Below are positions 23,636-35,429 of a stretch of 64,000 bases of DNA, piece after piece. The number at the start of each line of letters is the position of its first letter. The first letter of the stretch is position 1. Under the pieces are notes generated by a model that made no database searches, was not told the DNA's origin, and was given only the letters and a program-made list of their open reading frames with translations. Both the position numbers and the translations under genes were made by a program. Source of the stretch: Dipteris shenzhenensis. Its lineage: Eukaryota; Polypodiophyta; Polypodiopsida; Gleicheniales. The stretch lies in NCBI GenBank assembly GCA_047967505.1, contig CM106539.1. One strand, 5' to 3'.

Positions 23636-24740
23636 AAAAAAAAAAAAAAACATAAGCATAGGCATAGGCAAAGAGGGGAAGAAGAAGAAGAGGAAGAGGA
23701 AGAGGAATCTCTTATGCTCATGCATAAGCATAAGCACTCTTATGCTCATGCTTATGTTTATGCATGAGCATAAGAGAAGGGGGAAAGAGAGAAGAAGAGG
23801 AAGAGAGAAGGGGGAAATACAGAAGAGCATAAGAGAAGAGGAATCTCTTATGCTCATGCATATTCTCTCTTTCCCCCTTCTTGCTTTCCTTTCCCCTTCT
23901 CTTATTCTCTCTTTCCCCCTTCTCTCTTTCCCCTTCTCTTATGCTATAAGAGAAGGGGAAAGGAAAGCGAGAAGGGGAAAGAGAGAATATGAGAAGGGGG
24001 AAATAGAGAATAAGAGGGAAAGGAAAGGGGAAAGGAAAGCAAGAAGGGGGAAATAGAGAATAAGAGAAGTGGGAAAAAAGAGACATATGCTCATGCTTAT
24101 GCATGAGCATATGTCTACTTCACTTATGCTCATGCAAAAGCATAAACATGAGCATATGTCTCATTTTCTTATGCTCATGCTTATGCTTATGCATGAGCAT
24201 AAGAGAAGGGGGAAATAGAGAATAAGAGGGAAAGGAAAGGGGAAAGGAAAGCGAGAAGGGGGAAAGAGAGAAGGGGGAAAGAGAGAATAAGAGAAGGGGG
24301 AAATAGAGAATAAGATGGAAAGGAAAGGGGAAAGGAAAGCGAGAAGGAGGAAATAGAGAATAAGAGAAGGGGGAAAAAAGATACATATGCTCGTGCTTAT
24401 GCATGAGCATATGTCTAGTACTTCGCTTATGCTCATGCATAAGCATAAGCATGAGCATATGTCTCATTTTCTTATGCTCGTGCTTATTCTTAAGCATAAG
24501 CATGAGCATAAGCTCATGCTTATTCTTATGCATGAGCATAAGAGAAGGGGGAAATAGAGAATAAGAGGGAAAGGAAAGGGGAAAGGAAAGCAAGAAGGGG
24601 GAAAGAGAGAAGGGGGAAAAAGAGAATAAGAGAAGGGGGAAATGAGCATATGTCTACTTCGCTTATGCTCATGCATAAGCATAAGCATGAGTATATGTCT
24701 CATTTTCTTATGTTCTTATGCACATGCTTATGCTTAAGAA
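23636..24740 (-). repeat. Palindrome plus polypurine composite satellite, left array
   Basis: On the plus strand purine-rich blocks (AAGAGAAGGGGGAAATAGAG, GGGAAAGGAAAGGGGAAAGG) alternate with blocks built of ATGCTCATGC, GCATAAGCAT and their complements, which fold into long hairpins and end in GAGCATATGTCTC. The same composite unit is found in opposite orientation at 39,480-39,666 and 45,147-46,870. Open frames here (peptides of the HKHEH and SLFPPS type) are translations of the repeat and not genes. Confidence 0.85.
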
Positions 24741-25328
24741 CACCATATTAGAGAATTTGGGAAAATCCTGATAATTTGGGAACTTTTGAGGGGTTGTAAT
24801 TATGTAACATTCAATGTTTTTCATTGATTTTTCCCATAGATTTGGGAGTCCATCCAAATCTTGCAAATGTGCATGGTTTGCATCAACATAAATAAAATGT
24901 CAAATGTTGAGGTTTCGACCAACGCATGGTATTTTTTGAGGGGTTACAATTACAATGCATTGAGTGCACTCCATTGACTTTCTCCTTGGATTTGGCCATG
25001 TATATGAAATTCACAATTTGGAGTGTGCCTGTTCTGCATTAGCCGAGAAAAAAACATCATATGTTTGAGTTTAATGAAGCTTTTTTTGCCTCTTCTCAAA
25101 AATAGGTGGTGTTCAAAAACACCATTTTAGTTTAGTTGGAGAAAAAGTAAGAATGCAACACTAGTCCTTGATATTTTGTCGAGTATGCAAAACTTGCAAC
25201 CACAAAGCAATGGTCTGCAAAAAAAAAGATAAAGAAAAAAGATCAATGTCATACCTTCCAAATATTTGTCAGTATTCAAATAAATTATTATTGTGCAAGG
25301 AAAAAAAAGTCATGCTTTTCAAGTACCT

Positions 25329-28300
25329 TCACTCCATTGTGGAGTCAGCATTAGAGTCAGAATCTGTTCTATGAGCCAAATTGGATAAAGCTCGCTTGCG
25401 TGCAATGGTTGGTATCTTCACCTTGATGGGGAGGTTGCTACTCTTCGAGGAAACCTTCTTTGAGAGGTTACATTTTGGAACCCATGACCATACAATAGCA
25501 TCAACAGATTCCCAACGTGGAGGATCACCTTTATTGCACATCCAAATCTTGTTCCAACAATCTGCATACACCTCCTCAATTTCTGCATTGTGTCTTTTGC
25601 ATATAGGTGCCCAATATTGTATGAAAACCTTCTTGAAATTTTTAGATTTATTATTCTTCTGTACATGAGTTTGAGCAATGCCTAGCCAAATTGGGTAAAT
25701 TTTTTCTGCTGGTTGGACCAAAAGAAAGTGTCCTTTTTGTACATCAACCATTGGATCAAATGATTGTTTTGGCTTTTTCCTTTGAGGTCCACAGTAATGA
25801 TCATTCAACTCTTCAATTCCTTGAAACTCATTGTTTTCATTATCAAATACTTGCACACAATCAATATGTTGCGCCTTTGGCCAAAATCTCTCGTACATGC
25901 CCTCTACACTATTGTTTGGTTTATCAAGCTCATCAATCATGTTCTTCTAGTACTTCACTACTGGCTTGTAAAACTTTGTGAAAGATGCATCTGGACCTTG
26001 CAGGTGTGCCCATTTTTCCCAAAAGTGTACATACTCCTTGATACCAACTATCACATCTAAGTGATCCTTCACATACTTGAACATGGTTACATAAGGCGGC
26101 TCTCCACTTGGTAGCATTGGATGACCATCCGGATGTCTCTTCCACAACTCCATGCCACCTTCACTTGGTTGCCAATCTAATGATCGTGGATGCACTTTAT
26201 ATTGCATGATAGGAACTTCATTTCGTATAAAGAACCGAAATTGGAGAGGCTTTGAGTGTCCCACTAAAGAATCTTTCCCATCGCATAGGTATCCATCAAC
26301 ATAGCTCTTGAAATCAGGGACTTCCGTTACCAAAAATGGCGTTGGAGAAGACTCCTCACATTGTCTAAAAGTATCCATGAGATGTGCAAATGTCAATGTT
26401 TGGCTAGTTCTTAACCTCTCTGAAAACCTGCTAAACATTGCATCAATATCCTCATGTGTATGCCCAACCATCAAGAATCCCAATTGAATTGACTTGAAAA
26501 TCCCTCGAGCAACAAGTAATGATAGGTATGCAAACAAGTACCTATTCTTGTTTTCAGAACCACAATTATCCAACTGCAACAATAGGTGTTCGGGTAGTTT
26601 CTTATAAGGATTTTCTTGATGGGAACTTCCAAGTCCAAGGTCTTTGAATGTTCCACCCTCTGCTCCAAGATGAAGTTGTTGCTTGCCATTAGAAACATAG
26701 TGAGAATCCAATGCTTCTCTTGAGGTTAGTGCATTTAGCAGAGCATTGTCAGACCTTGGCATCCCATCATGTACTAAATCTCCAAGTGCATGGTTATCAA
26801 ATCTTTCAAGATTTCTCAAACACAAAGCCAATGAACCAATCGTGAAGTTAGGATCCGACGGCCACAAGGATAAAGAAAAGTGACCATAACGTCCTTGACC
26901 ATGTCCATGTGTTATCATGCCAGTCAAAGCCACTGGGAGCTGAAAGGACTTGTCTGTGTCCTTTGAACGATTGCATAATCTAGGGATGGCTGTCTTCTTT
27001 TGGTCCATCTTATCATGGATAATGCACAAGTATGTCTGAGGATACATTTCAGAAAATCTGCGCCAAGTGTAGTACACATTTCTACAACTTTTTTGTTGTA
27101 ACATGTGTTTTCTTCTATCTTCCATCAACTTATTACGTTCATTTTGGCATTTTGTCGCTGCAAGCTGAGCCTTGATTGCACTACATAAACCACACTTAGA
27201 GAATTCACTTGTTTTTGACAAAGTTACATGCTTGAATTCAGAGTTCCATATGCGGTTGAATGTGGAAGTTGACATCTCTTTACAACCCAAACTATACTTT
27301 AATTGCATGTTAACTTCATAGAGAATATCAACCTGCTTGTATACATCCGGTATCACCAACTGTGTTTCCCTTGATCCATCCTAAAGTGTTCTACTTTTGT
27401 GTGGCATACGCTCAGAATTGTTATCCACAAAATCTTGGATTATGGCTCTACCCAGTTCTGTGTGGTCCCAACCTCTCTGCACGATTCCTTTATTACCATG
27501 TGTGCACCTTCGTATACCAATTTCAAATTGCTCCCTATATCGATAAAATGTTGTTTTTGGAATACCATGCATTTCATACCATGCTCTACAACAAACTTGA
27601 ATACCATTCAATGAAAAGACATATTTAAACTGCCCATTGTCATCTTTTCGACAAGGACCCCAAGAGTGTCATATACATAATTGGTGCGAGCCTCCAAACT
27701 TTGGCCCCAATACTCTATGCGTAATTTGGATATCATTTGACGATCAACAAATTGACAACAATTTTGTTTACAACAATCAATCATAGATACTTTTATGACT
27801 GCATCCCTTGTGAGTCTAGATGATGCTAATGGCATGCCATGTTTTTTAGCTTTTCTCTTTATCATGCAGTAATGCCTCTTTTTTGTGGATTTTTCCATTG
27901 GGTCCTCATCTTCCATGTGCTTTTTCCCAGAACCACTTGAAGAATTCATGGTGTCATCGATTCTTAATGAAGTTCCATCTAAAAAGGTTATTTGTGCAAT
28001 GGGCCATTTTATTAAGTGGATGGTATCGATGCCTGATACATCACTATGATACTTTTCAATTCCCACACCTAGATTACCTTCACCAAGCATCTCAAAATTT
28101 ATAGGTTCAAATGGGTAGACATACAAAACAACACCCTCTGCAATGCTCTTGGTTTTCTGCTCATCCCATATTAAGACGTTCTTGTCCTTCCATGATTCTC
28201 AAATGGAAAACTCATCATATTCACATAGAGGTTCAACGTCAATGGTATCTAATGTTATATCATTCATTGGTACAATAGCTCCATTGACATTGTCCACACA

Positions 28301-28561
28301 ACTCATTGATCGTGCTTTCCAACGAACAACACTACCCAAAGCCTCATAGACTAAGAATGCATCCATTGTAGGAAATGGAAGAAGTGCACTTTCATCCATA
28401 CAAATATCGATCGCCACTGATACATTGTTTTCTCCCAAGGGCACACCTTGGCACATGTCATCATGTGATGTAGAGACTATTGTCCCAATGGCAACAATCT
28501 TTCCACTGACAAGCAAATTGACTTTAACCCCCACTTTCAATGTGGCACCTGCATAGTACAT
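25329..28561 (-). pseudogene. DUF8039-DUF7869-like fusion protein, putative RNase H-fold nuclease/transposase
   Basis: One almost continuous minus-strand frame of about 1,070 codons. A plausible acceptor (ATGCAG at its start) suggests earlier exons. First module (28,555-28,300): VSGKIVAIGTIVST, GVPLGENNVSVAIDIC, LPFPTMDAFLVYEALGS, the pattern of DUF8039 in plant CACTA-associated proteins. Middle (27,640-27,400): NGIQVCCRAWYEMHGIPKTT. Main module (27,359-25,947, 470 codons): Cys pair FSKCGLCSAIK; acidic motif IIHDKMDQ (D116 at 27,014); LQLDNCGSENKNR (D264 at 26,570); MVGHTHEDIDAMFSRF (E303 at 26,453). The last two motifs are hallmarks of DUF7869. D-D-E/D spacing in strand, strand and helix suggests an RNase H-like catalytic core; that is inference. 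Breaks: TGA 28,199, a frameshift near 27,650, TAG 27,381 and TAG 25,947, otherwise in frame. The C-terminus (to 25,329) is Lys-rich with WNKIWMC and VDAIVWSWVPKC. It is divergent from the gene starting at 31,070. Confidence 0.7.
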
Positions 28562-28599
28562 AGCATTTGTTATAGTTCAATATTGATATCTGATGGTGT

Positions 28600-29395
28600 G
28601 ACTTAGGATGAAAATGCTGTACAAGATTTCATTGCAAGACCAAATCTTCCTAAACCTTGGTGCTTTGAATTTTAGGCAGCAAAATTTGGCTACATGGCCA
28701 AATCTTCACAAACCATGGTGCTTTGAAATGGAGATAGCAAGATTTGTCCACACAAACAAATCTCCCGAGACGCTGGTGCTTTCAAGAAGCCATCAAGATT
28801 TATCCACACATCCAAATCTACTTAGACCTTGGTGCTTTGAAAGAAGCCCACAAGATTTGGCCACATGGTCAAATCTCCGCAGACCCTGGTGCTTTGAAAG
28901 GAGCCAAAAAGATTTGGCCACATGGCCAAATCTCCTAAGACAGTAGTGCTTTGAAAGAAGCAATAAGATTTGGCCACGCGGCCAAATCTGCTCAGACCTT
29001 GGTGCTTTCAAAGAAGCTAGCAAGATTTGGATGCACGGCCAAATCCTTCGAGACCTTGGTGACTTCTTTCAAAGCACTGAGAAGATTTGTTTGTGGCGTT
29101 CTTTCAAACTTGGGGAGATTTGGTCATGTGGCCAAATCTTGTAGGCTTCTTTCAAAGCACTAGGGTATGGAGAGTTTTGGCCGTGCAACCTCCTCTTGCA
29201 TGCTTCTTTCAAATCACCAGGTTCTAGGAGATTTGGCCACAAAATCTTTCAAAGCATTAGGGTTTGGGAAGATTTTGCCGTGCTGCCAAATGTTGCCAGC
29301 TTCTTTGAAATCACTAGGAAGATTTGGCCACATGGCCAAATCTTCTTTCAAATCACTAGGAAGATTTGGCCACATGGACAAATCTTCAAACGTTA
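28600..29395. repeat. 56-57-bp palindromic satellite (GATTTGGCC...GGCCAAATC), left array
   Basis: About 14 units, each containing a 9-bp inverted repeat GATTTGGCC/GGCCAAATC around 4 nt, followed by TCC..AGACC(T)TGGTGCTTTGAAAGAAGC. Unit length is 56-57 bp (for example 28,855-28,911). Orientation flips near 29,060: to the left the spacer reads GGTGCTTTGAAAGAAGC, to the right GCTTCTTTCAAAGCAC. The array lies upstream of the DUF7869-like gene, where its first intron would be. The same satellite fills the first intron of the gene at 31,070. Confidence 0.9.
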
Positions 29396-31060
29396 AATTT
29401 AAAAATTGAAAATCCAGATTTTAAAATCTAAAATTTAAAGTTCAAAATTCAAAATTTAAAATAAAAAATTCAAATTTCAAGTTTCAAGTTTCAAATTTTG
29501 AAATTCAAATCTAGAGATCCTACTTTCAAAAAATCGTACATGCTTTTCATGATTCACGCTATTACACTTTAAAATCATGCTATTACTTTAAAAGCAAACT
29601 AGAAAATCTAAAACTATTAAAAAACCAAAACTTTAAAAGGCAAAGCTAAACAAACCTTTTAAACCAAGCATAAAAAGTAAACCTATGAGAAGGAATTGAA
29701 TTCGTCTTCATGGGGGATCAAGTGCTAGGCTCACCTTGTTCTCTCCCTTCCTAGATCTCCAATGTGTACGTAGGGTGGTTTGAGAGCTTTAGGACAACGT
29801 CTTAGATGGGGTAGTTCTTGGAAAACACTCCTCCACCCTTGCTTAGCTAATTGCAAGCAAAAAAGTTCAAAACTATGTCAAAATGAGAGGTCCCGGGAGG
29901 CTCCCCATCCCAGTTTTGTCCTAACAATGTGTACTTAACTATGTAGGTTTTAAAATTCCATTACCAATTCAACTCTCCATAGATTCCACACACAATAGTT
30001 GGATTAGAAAGAGGTCTTTTTTTTTTTTTGGTTTTTTTTGCTCTACATGCTTTTGGGTGGATTGCTCCTTCCCCCCAAAACATGCTTTTTTGGGGGGATT
30101 GCTCCTTCTACCCCTATTTTTTGGGTTCCTCTTCTCCCCCCCTCTCTAGCCACTCCTCCTTCTTGCGGTTCGTCGCTGCTCCTCCTCCTTCTCCCTCTGT
30201 CGTCTTCTCCTCGTCCACTCTCATGCTCCACTCTCCTCGTCCCTTCGTCGTCTTCTCTCCCACTATTGCTCCTCCTTCTCACGATTCCTCTTCCGAATCT
30301 TCTCGTCCCTCCGTCGTCTTCTCCTCGTCCACTCTCATGCTCCACTCTCCTCGTCCCTCCGTCGTCTTCTCTCCCACTGCTGCTCCTCCTTCTCAGGGTT
30401 CCTCTTCCGCTCATGCTCTGCTCTCCTCGTCCCTCCAATGGAAGCTCGCTCATGCTCCGCGTTACTCCTCTTCATCCCTCCACTCTCCTCGTCCCTCCGT
30501 CGTCTTCTCTCCCGCTGCTGCTCCTCCTTCTCACGATTCCTCTTCCGCTCATGTTCTGCTCTCCTCGTCCCTCCGACGGAAGCTCGCTCACACTCTGCGT
30601 TACTCCTCTCCGTCCCTCTACATATTCCCAAATGAGGAGGCGCTAAGCAGCCGCTTCAGAAGGATCACCACCAAAGAGCTTGTAGAAGGAATACACCGAT
30701 ATGAATACTTGCTACCGGAAACACTGTCCACAATTGAGATCACACTCCCTTGGTCTGATGCATGGAGATTTCTCACACTGTGCTTCAAATGCTTGAATAG
30801 AGAAGTTTCAAGGTTGTCCTTCGTACATTTTCACCACGTATGCTTTTGACAAGTTGGTCTTCATACATTTAGGACTTATCTTTCTAGACTGAGCTGCAAA
30901 TCGAAAGCGGACATTCGCTCCCCTCTGGTGCTCTTCTCTCCGTGCTTCTCCCCTTCGGCTCCTCTTCCGTTTGCCAGCAAGAAAGAAAACTCCTACAATT
31001 GCTAGAGCTACTCTCTCTACAGCTCCTACAATTGCTTGAAATCCAAATAGCACAAGCTCA
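29396..31060. other. Spacer between the two divergent genes; AT-rich block and TC-rich repeats
   Basis: 29,396-29,520 is built of AAATTTTGAA and TTCAAATTT words, mirrored by a similar block at 31,250-31,405. 30,130-30,630 is an imperfect tandem repeat of CTCTCCTCGTCCCTCCGTCGTCTTCTCTCC type with CT-rich strand bias, like a plant leader. Its open frame at 30,028-30,849 is Ser/Pro-rich and mostly a translation of the repeat, though its last 60 residues (NEEALSSRFRRITTKELVEG onward) are not repetitive and could be a real exon. The spacer is the likely site of promoters for both divergent genes. On the minus strand a GTGAGC donor context near 29,735 could end an upstream exon of the 28.5-kb gene. 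Confidence 0.4.
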
Positions 31061-31069
31061 TGAACAACA

Positions 31070-34000
31070 ATGGCTACTCAATCATCCAAGTAAGAAAAAG
31101 AAAGAAATCGAAAGTGTACCTAATTCTTGCATCTTCTCCATTTTTTCCATTTCAAAACACCACGATTTGAAAGAAAGAGTCTTGTAAAAGTAGGAATCTC
31201 GAAGTGTGATTTGAAAGTAGGGTCTTTATTATATGATTTGACTTTCAGATCTTAAAATTTGAAATTTGAATTTTGTATCTAAGATTCAAAATTTCAATTT
31301 TGAATTTTGAATTTTAAATTTTGAATCTAAGATTTTGAATTTTGAATTTTGAAATTTTCAGATTTGAAATTTGAATCTTAAGATTTGAATTTTGAATTTT
31401 AAATGGGGAGATTTGGCCATGCGGCCAAATCTTCTTGGCTTCTTTCAAAACATACAAGAGTACGGCCAAATCTTCCTAGACCTTGGTGATTTGAAGAAGC
31501 TATAAAGATTTGGCATCACAACTAAATCTTCCTAAACCTTGCTGCTTTCAAAAGATTTGTCCACATAGCCAAATCTTCCTAGACACTCATGATTAGAAAG
31601 AAGATAGCAAGATTTGGCCGCATGGCCAAATCTCCCTAGACCCTCGTGATTAGAAAGAAGCTAGCAAGATTTGGCCACATGGCCAAATCTCTTTAGACCT
31701 AGGTGATTTAAAAGAAGCTAGAAAGATTTGGCATCACAACCAAATCTCCCCAAATCTTGTTGCTTTGAAAAGATTTGGCCGCACGGCCAAATCTCCCTAG
31801 ACCCTTGTGATGAGAAAGAAGCTAGCCGCACAGTCAAATCTCCCTAAACCCTCGTGACTTATAAAAAGCTAGAAAGATTTCACATCGTAGCCAAGTCTCC
31901 CCAAACCTTAGTGCTTTGAAAACTTGGTGCTTTGAAAAGATTTGGCTGCACAGCCAAATCTCCCCAAACCTGGCGCTTTGAAAAGATTTGGCTGCATGGC
32001 CAAATCTTCCTAAACCTGTGCTTTGAAAAGAATTGGCCGCATGGCCAAATCTCCATAGACCCTTATGATTAGAAAGAAGCTAGCAAGATTTGACCACACA
32101 CAAATCTCACCAAACCCTGGTGCTTTGAGAAGATTTGGCTGCACGGCCAAATCTCCATAGACCCTCGTGATTAGAAAGAAGCTAGCAAGATTTGGCCGCA
32201 TGGCCAAATCTCCCTAAACCTGGTGCTTTGAAAAGATTTGGCTGCACGGCCAAATCTCCCTAAACCTGGTGCTTTGAAAAGAATTGGCTGCACGGCCAAA
32301 TCTCCCTAAACCTGGTGCTTTGAAAAGAATTGGCTGCACGGCCAAATCTCCATAGACCCTTGTGATTGGAAAGAAGCTAGCAAGATTTGACCGCACACAA
32401 ATCTCCCCAAACCCTGGTGCTTTGAAAAGATTTGGCCGCACGACCAAATCTCCATAAACCCTCGTGTGATTAGAAAGAAGCTAGCAAGATTTGGCTGCAC
32501 GGCCAAATCTCCCTAAACCCAAGTGATTTAAAAGAAGCTAGAAAGATTTAACTGATTTGAAAGAAGCTAGCAAGATTTGGTTGCACAGCCAAATCTCTCC
32601 AAACCCTAGTGCTTTGAAAGAAGCCCACAAGATCTGGACACAAGGCCAAATCTCCCCAAAATTTGGTGCTTTGAAAGAAGCCCATATGATTTGGCCACAC
32701 ATCCAAACCTCCCCTTCCAGTGCTTTGAAAGAAGCCCATAAGATTTGGCCGCACGGCCAAATCTCCCTAGTGCGGCCAAATCTCCCTAGAATCTGGTGCT
32801 TTCCAAATCTACTACTATGTCTAGTGTCAATTCTAGATTCTATTTCAGATATGTTTATCGATAATGTGTTTTGTCTAACATTAAAGATAATAAAGATGAT
32901 AGTTTGTATATTGCTTGGGTTTTTTTACAGGAAAGACACAAATGTGAAGAAGGTTGAGAAAGTTATAAGTGGATTTGCAGAAAAAAGTATACCTTGGTAC
33001 TTTGACATATATAGTATTGAGGGAGCACAGTTGACACGAGTTCACTTATTTGTTTTGTTACCTAATAAAAGTGCATACACTTGTGTTGGATCGGTACATC
33101 AAATCACTGAAGATGTGGTTGGAAAAGAGGGAGATATTGGATTGTTGATCATTATAAATCAAAATAAGAAGTTTCTCTTGGATCCTAGCGATTATGAAGC
33201 ATCTCGTATGAAGTCTGATGTAGATGACAACATGCACTCAAGAGGCTTAAATAATTGTTGAATCAATTGATGGAAATGAAATTGACACAGTGACAACAAT
33301 CATTGAATCATATCGCAAAGTTTCAGCAACATTAAAGAAGCGTAAGAGTGGGGAAGATAGTGGGCAAGGAATAAAGAAAGGAAAATCGACTGTGGTTCAA
33401 GCACCAGGTGGTAGCGGAGAAGGGGCAAAGAAAGGAAAGCTAACTATAGTTGATGTACCACAAGAAGGAACACCTCCAGAGGGTATGCTAGTAGTTGTGG
33501 AAAGAAGCAGTGGTAGTGAATTGGAGCCAAGTGGAAAGGTCATAGGAAAGAAAGGGCAAAAGAAACCATCAGGCTTGGTGGAATATGAAAAATACTACCC
33601 ATTCGGGTTGCATGCAACATTTTCAATTCCAGTTACAAGATGTCAAAAAGCTCCTCCAAGCTATGTATATAGAGGGTTGAACAAAGAGCATGTGGAGAAG
33701 CTTGCTGCAGACTTCGGTTATAACTCTAGGCCTCCTGCTGTTGTAGTGGATTTAATGCCTTTCAATCCTGAAACAAAGCAGCCCCTGGAAAGGGTAGATA
33801 AAAAGGATTTAACCAAGTGCCACTACTGGATACTATCTGGACAACATTCAATATATGCTGCTAAAATATTCACATCTAATGATGATAACAGCACGGCCCA
33901 AAGAAAGAACTACTACCACACCCGCCAGGCGAGGATTGTAGTGAATTGTCCCGCACGCTTTTGTGTGGAGATATCAAAGATGGCAAACCTGGAGTCTCAA

Positions 34001-35286
34001 AATATCTTGAGACAATCTCCATACATTGATATACTTAAGCAGGTGAGGGGACAATGGATTCTCTTTAACAGACCCAAGAAAGCAGCACAAGGGCTTGCAA
34101 AAGGACATCCAGATCGTGAGAATTGGGATGTAAGTACAGATTTTAATTATGAATCATTTTTTACAAGTCGGTTTCATAATTATTGCATTCTAATGGATTC
34201 ATATATTTTGCAGGCTTTCATTGACACTGTGGCAAGGTAACATTGGGCAATAGCTTTGCCACGAAGGATGTACATATGATAATCACAAGCGATGCCATTT
34301 ATGATGGTTGGATCTCCATCCTTGAGGATTACATTGCAGGCAAATATTCACAAGATGGAAAATGCCGTAGGCAACCCACAGTCTCAATGTTTAGATGTTT
34401 GCGTGGATTGAGTGATGATCAAATTGGTCAAATTCAAAATGACATTAAGGAAGGTAGAGTAGTCATAGCTAAAACAAAGACTGATGCCATGATTCTTGAT
34501 ATTGAAGGACGAGCTATGCAGATCAAGAGAGATGCTGCACTACAAGAAGAACTTTATATGTTTATATCCGTAGAACGGCCTTCTTTAATGTTAAAAAATT
34601 GGGATGAGTGCAGATTACATTTTAAAATTACTCCAGAATTGTATCATCGGATTCGTGGTTGCTCTGACTCATGGTTAAAAGTGAAGCTTCAACAGGGCAA
34701 GGAAACTCCACCATTGCCTGATGCTGCAAAGGGGTATCTGAGGTGGATTATGGGACAAAGTGAAGGTGCAAGTCATGGACCGAATTCCACCCGGCCTTGG
34801 AGGTTCTACACAGTCGGTTCAAACATGGAGGGAATGAAATTTATACATAATGTGTACCAAGAGCCAATGGCAATAGGGGTTGCCTTTTTGGATGTAATGT
34901 ATGGACCAAGCAGAAGTAGAAATTGGAATGAGGATTGCTTTGAGTGTTTGTTGAAAAGCTTGATGACAATCGCTTCTCCCTCAGTGCAATTCCTTCTTGT
35001 GGTGTTCTTGACCATGGACCATGTATCATGTTTGAAGGATGCATTAAATAAGACATGCGGACAATATAAAATACACTTCGGTTGCCTTAATTTTGAAACT
35101 GCAGATATATTTGTCACTGGATCTATGGATGGCTTAATTGCCTGTGTATTGGTAAGCAAGGAAAAGCATTTCAATGATTTTGAGTGCTATACCAATGCAC
35201 AATGTAAGCCATCAATATATGTTGCAGATGAAAAATATGAAAAATCAAGTGGTGCAGAAGAATCAGGTGATGAGGATCATACATGA
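31070..35286 (+). pseudogene. ParB/sulfiredoxin-like domain protein with satellite-filled first intron
   Basis: Exon 1 (31,070-31,089) encodes MATQSS and two bases of the next codon, then GTAAGA. The acceptor TTTTTTTACAG at 32,930 joins in frame to KDTNVKKVEKVISGF. The exon runs, with one frameshift near 33,245, through a Lys/Gly-rich linker to a conserved core: YPFGLHATFSIPV, LNKEHVEKLAADFGYNSRPP and CHYWILSGQHSIYAAK at 33,827, then QARIVVNC and ISKMANLESQN. The order (helix, PPxVVVD, GQHxxxAAK, then a NLExQN helix) resembles ParB N-terminal/sulfiredoxin domains, with GQHS at the GxxR position. An intron at 34,128-34,213 (GTAAGT...TTTTGCAG) precedes the last exon, which has a second one-base frameshift near 34,238 and then 347 open codons ending in an acidic tail. 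That part (WDECRLHFKITPELYHRIRG, RWIMGQSEG, MDHVSCLKDALNK) is unknown to me. Function unknown; the neighbourhood suggests a transposon-borne gene. Confidence 0.6.
31405..32800. repeat. 56-57-bp palindromic satellite, intronic right array
   Basis: At least 20 diverged units of the satellite also found at 28.6-29.4 kb, with GATTTGGCCGCA(T/C)GGCCAAATC palindromes separated by TAGACCCTxGTGATTAGAAAGAAGCTAGCAA or AAACCTGGTGCTTTGAAAA spacers. The array lies wholly between the donor at 31,090 and the acceptor at 32,930 of the ParB-like gene, so it would be spliced out of that transcript. Confidence 0.9.
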
Positions 35287-35429
35287 CTCTCTTTGAATCG
35301 ATGCATTCCATGTGAAAATGTCATCCATATGACCATAATGCACTATACTTTTTGTACTGTAAAAGAGCATCATTAAAACAATGAAGATGCATCTATTTTA
35401 TAGCATATATTGCTACAAATAATTACTTA

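Noticed and set aside
23585-24703. Several open frames of up to 157 codons (HKHEHK and SLFPPS-type peptides)
   Set aside because: They translate the palindrome/polypurine satellite, occur in all frames, and have no non-repetitive segment.
30028-30849. 273-codon Ser/Pro-rich plus-strand frame
   Set aside because: Mostly an imperfect tandem DNA repeat open in two frames. Only the last 60 residues look non-repetitive, which is too little for a gene call.
28600-32800. CRISPR-like regularly spaced palindromic repeats
   Set aside because: The repeats are diverged, the spacers are themselves repeats of one another, there are no cas genes, and the context is a plant nuclear genome. It is a satellite.
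24740-35400. Terminal inverted repeats bounding the DUF7869/ParB pair
   Set aside because: No convincing inverted termini or target duplications could be found by eye at either edge, so I do not call an element boundary.
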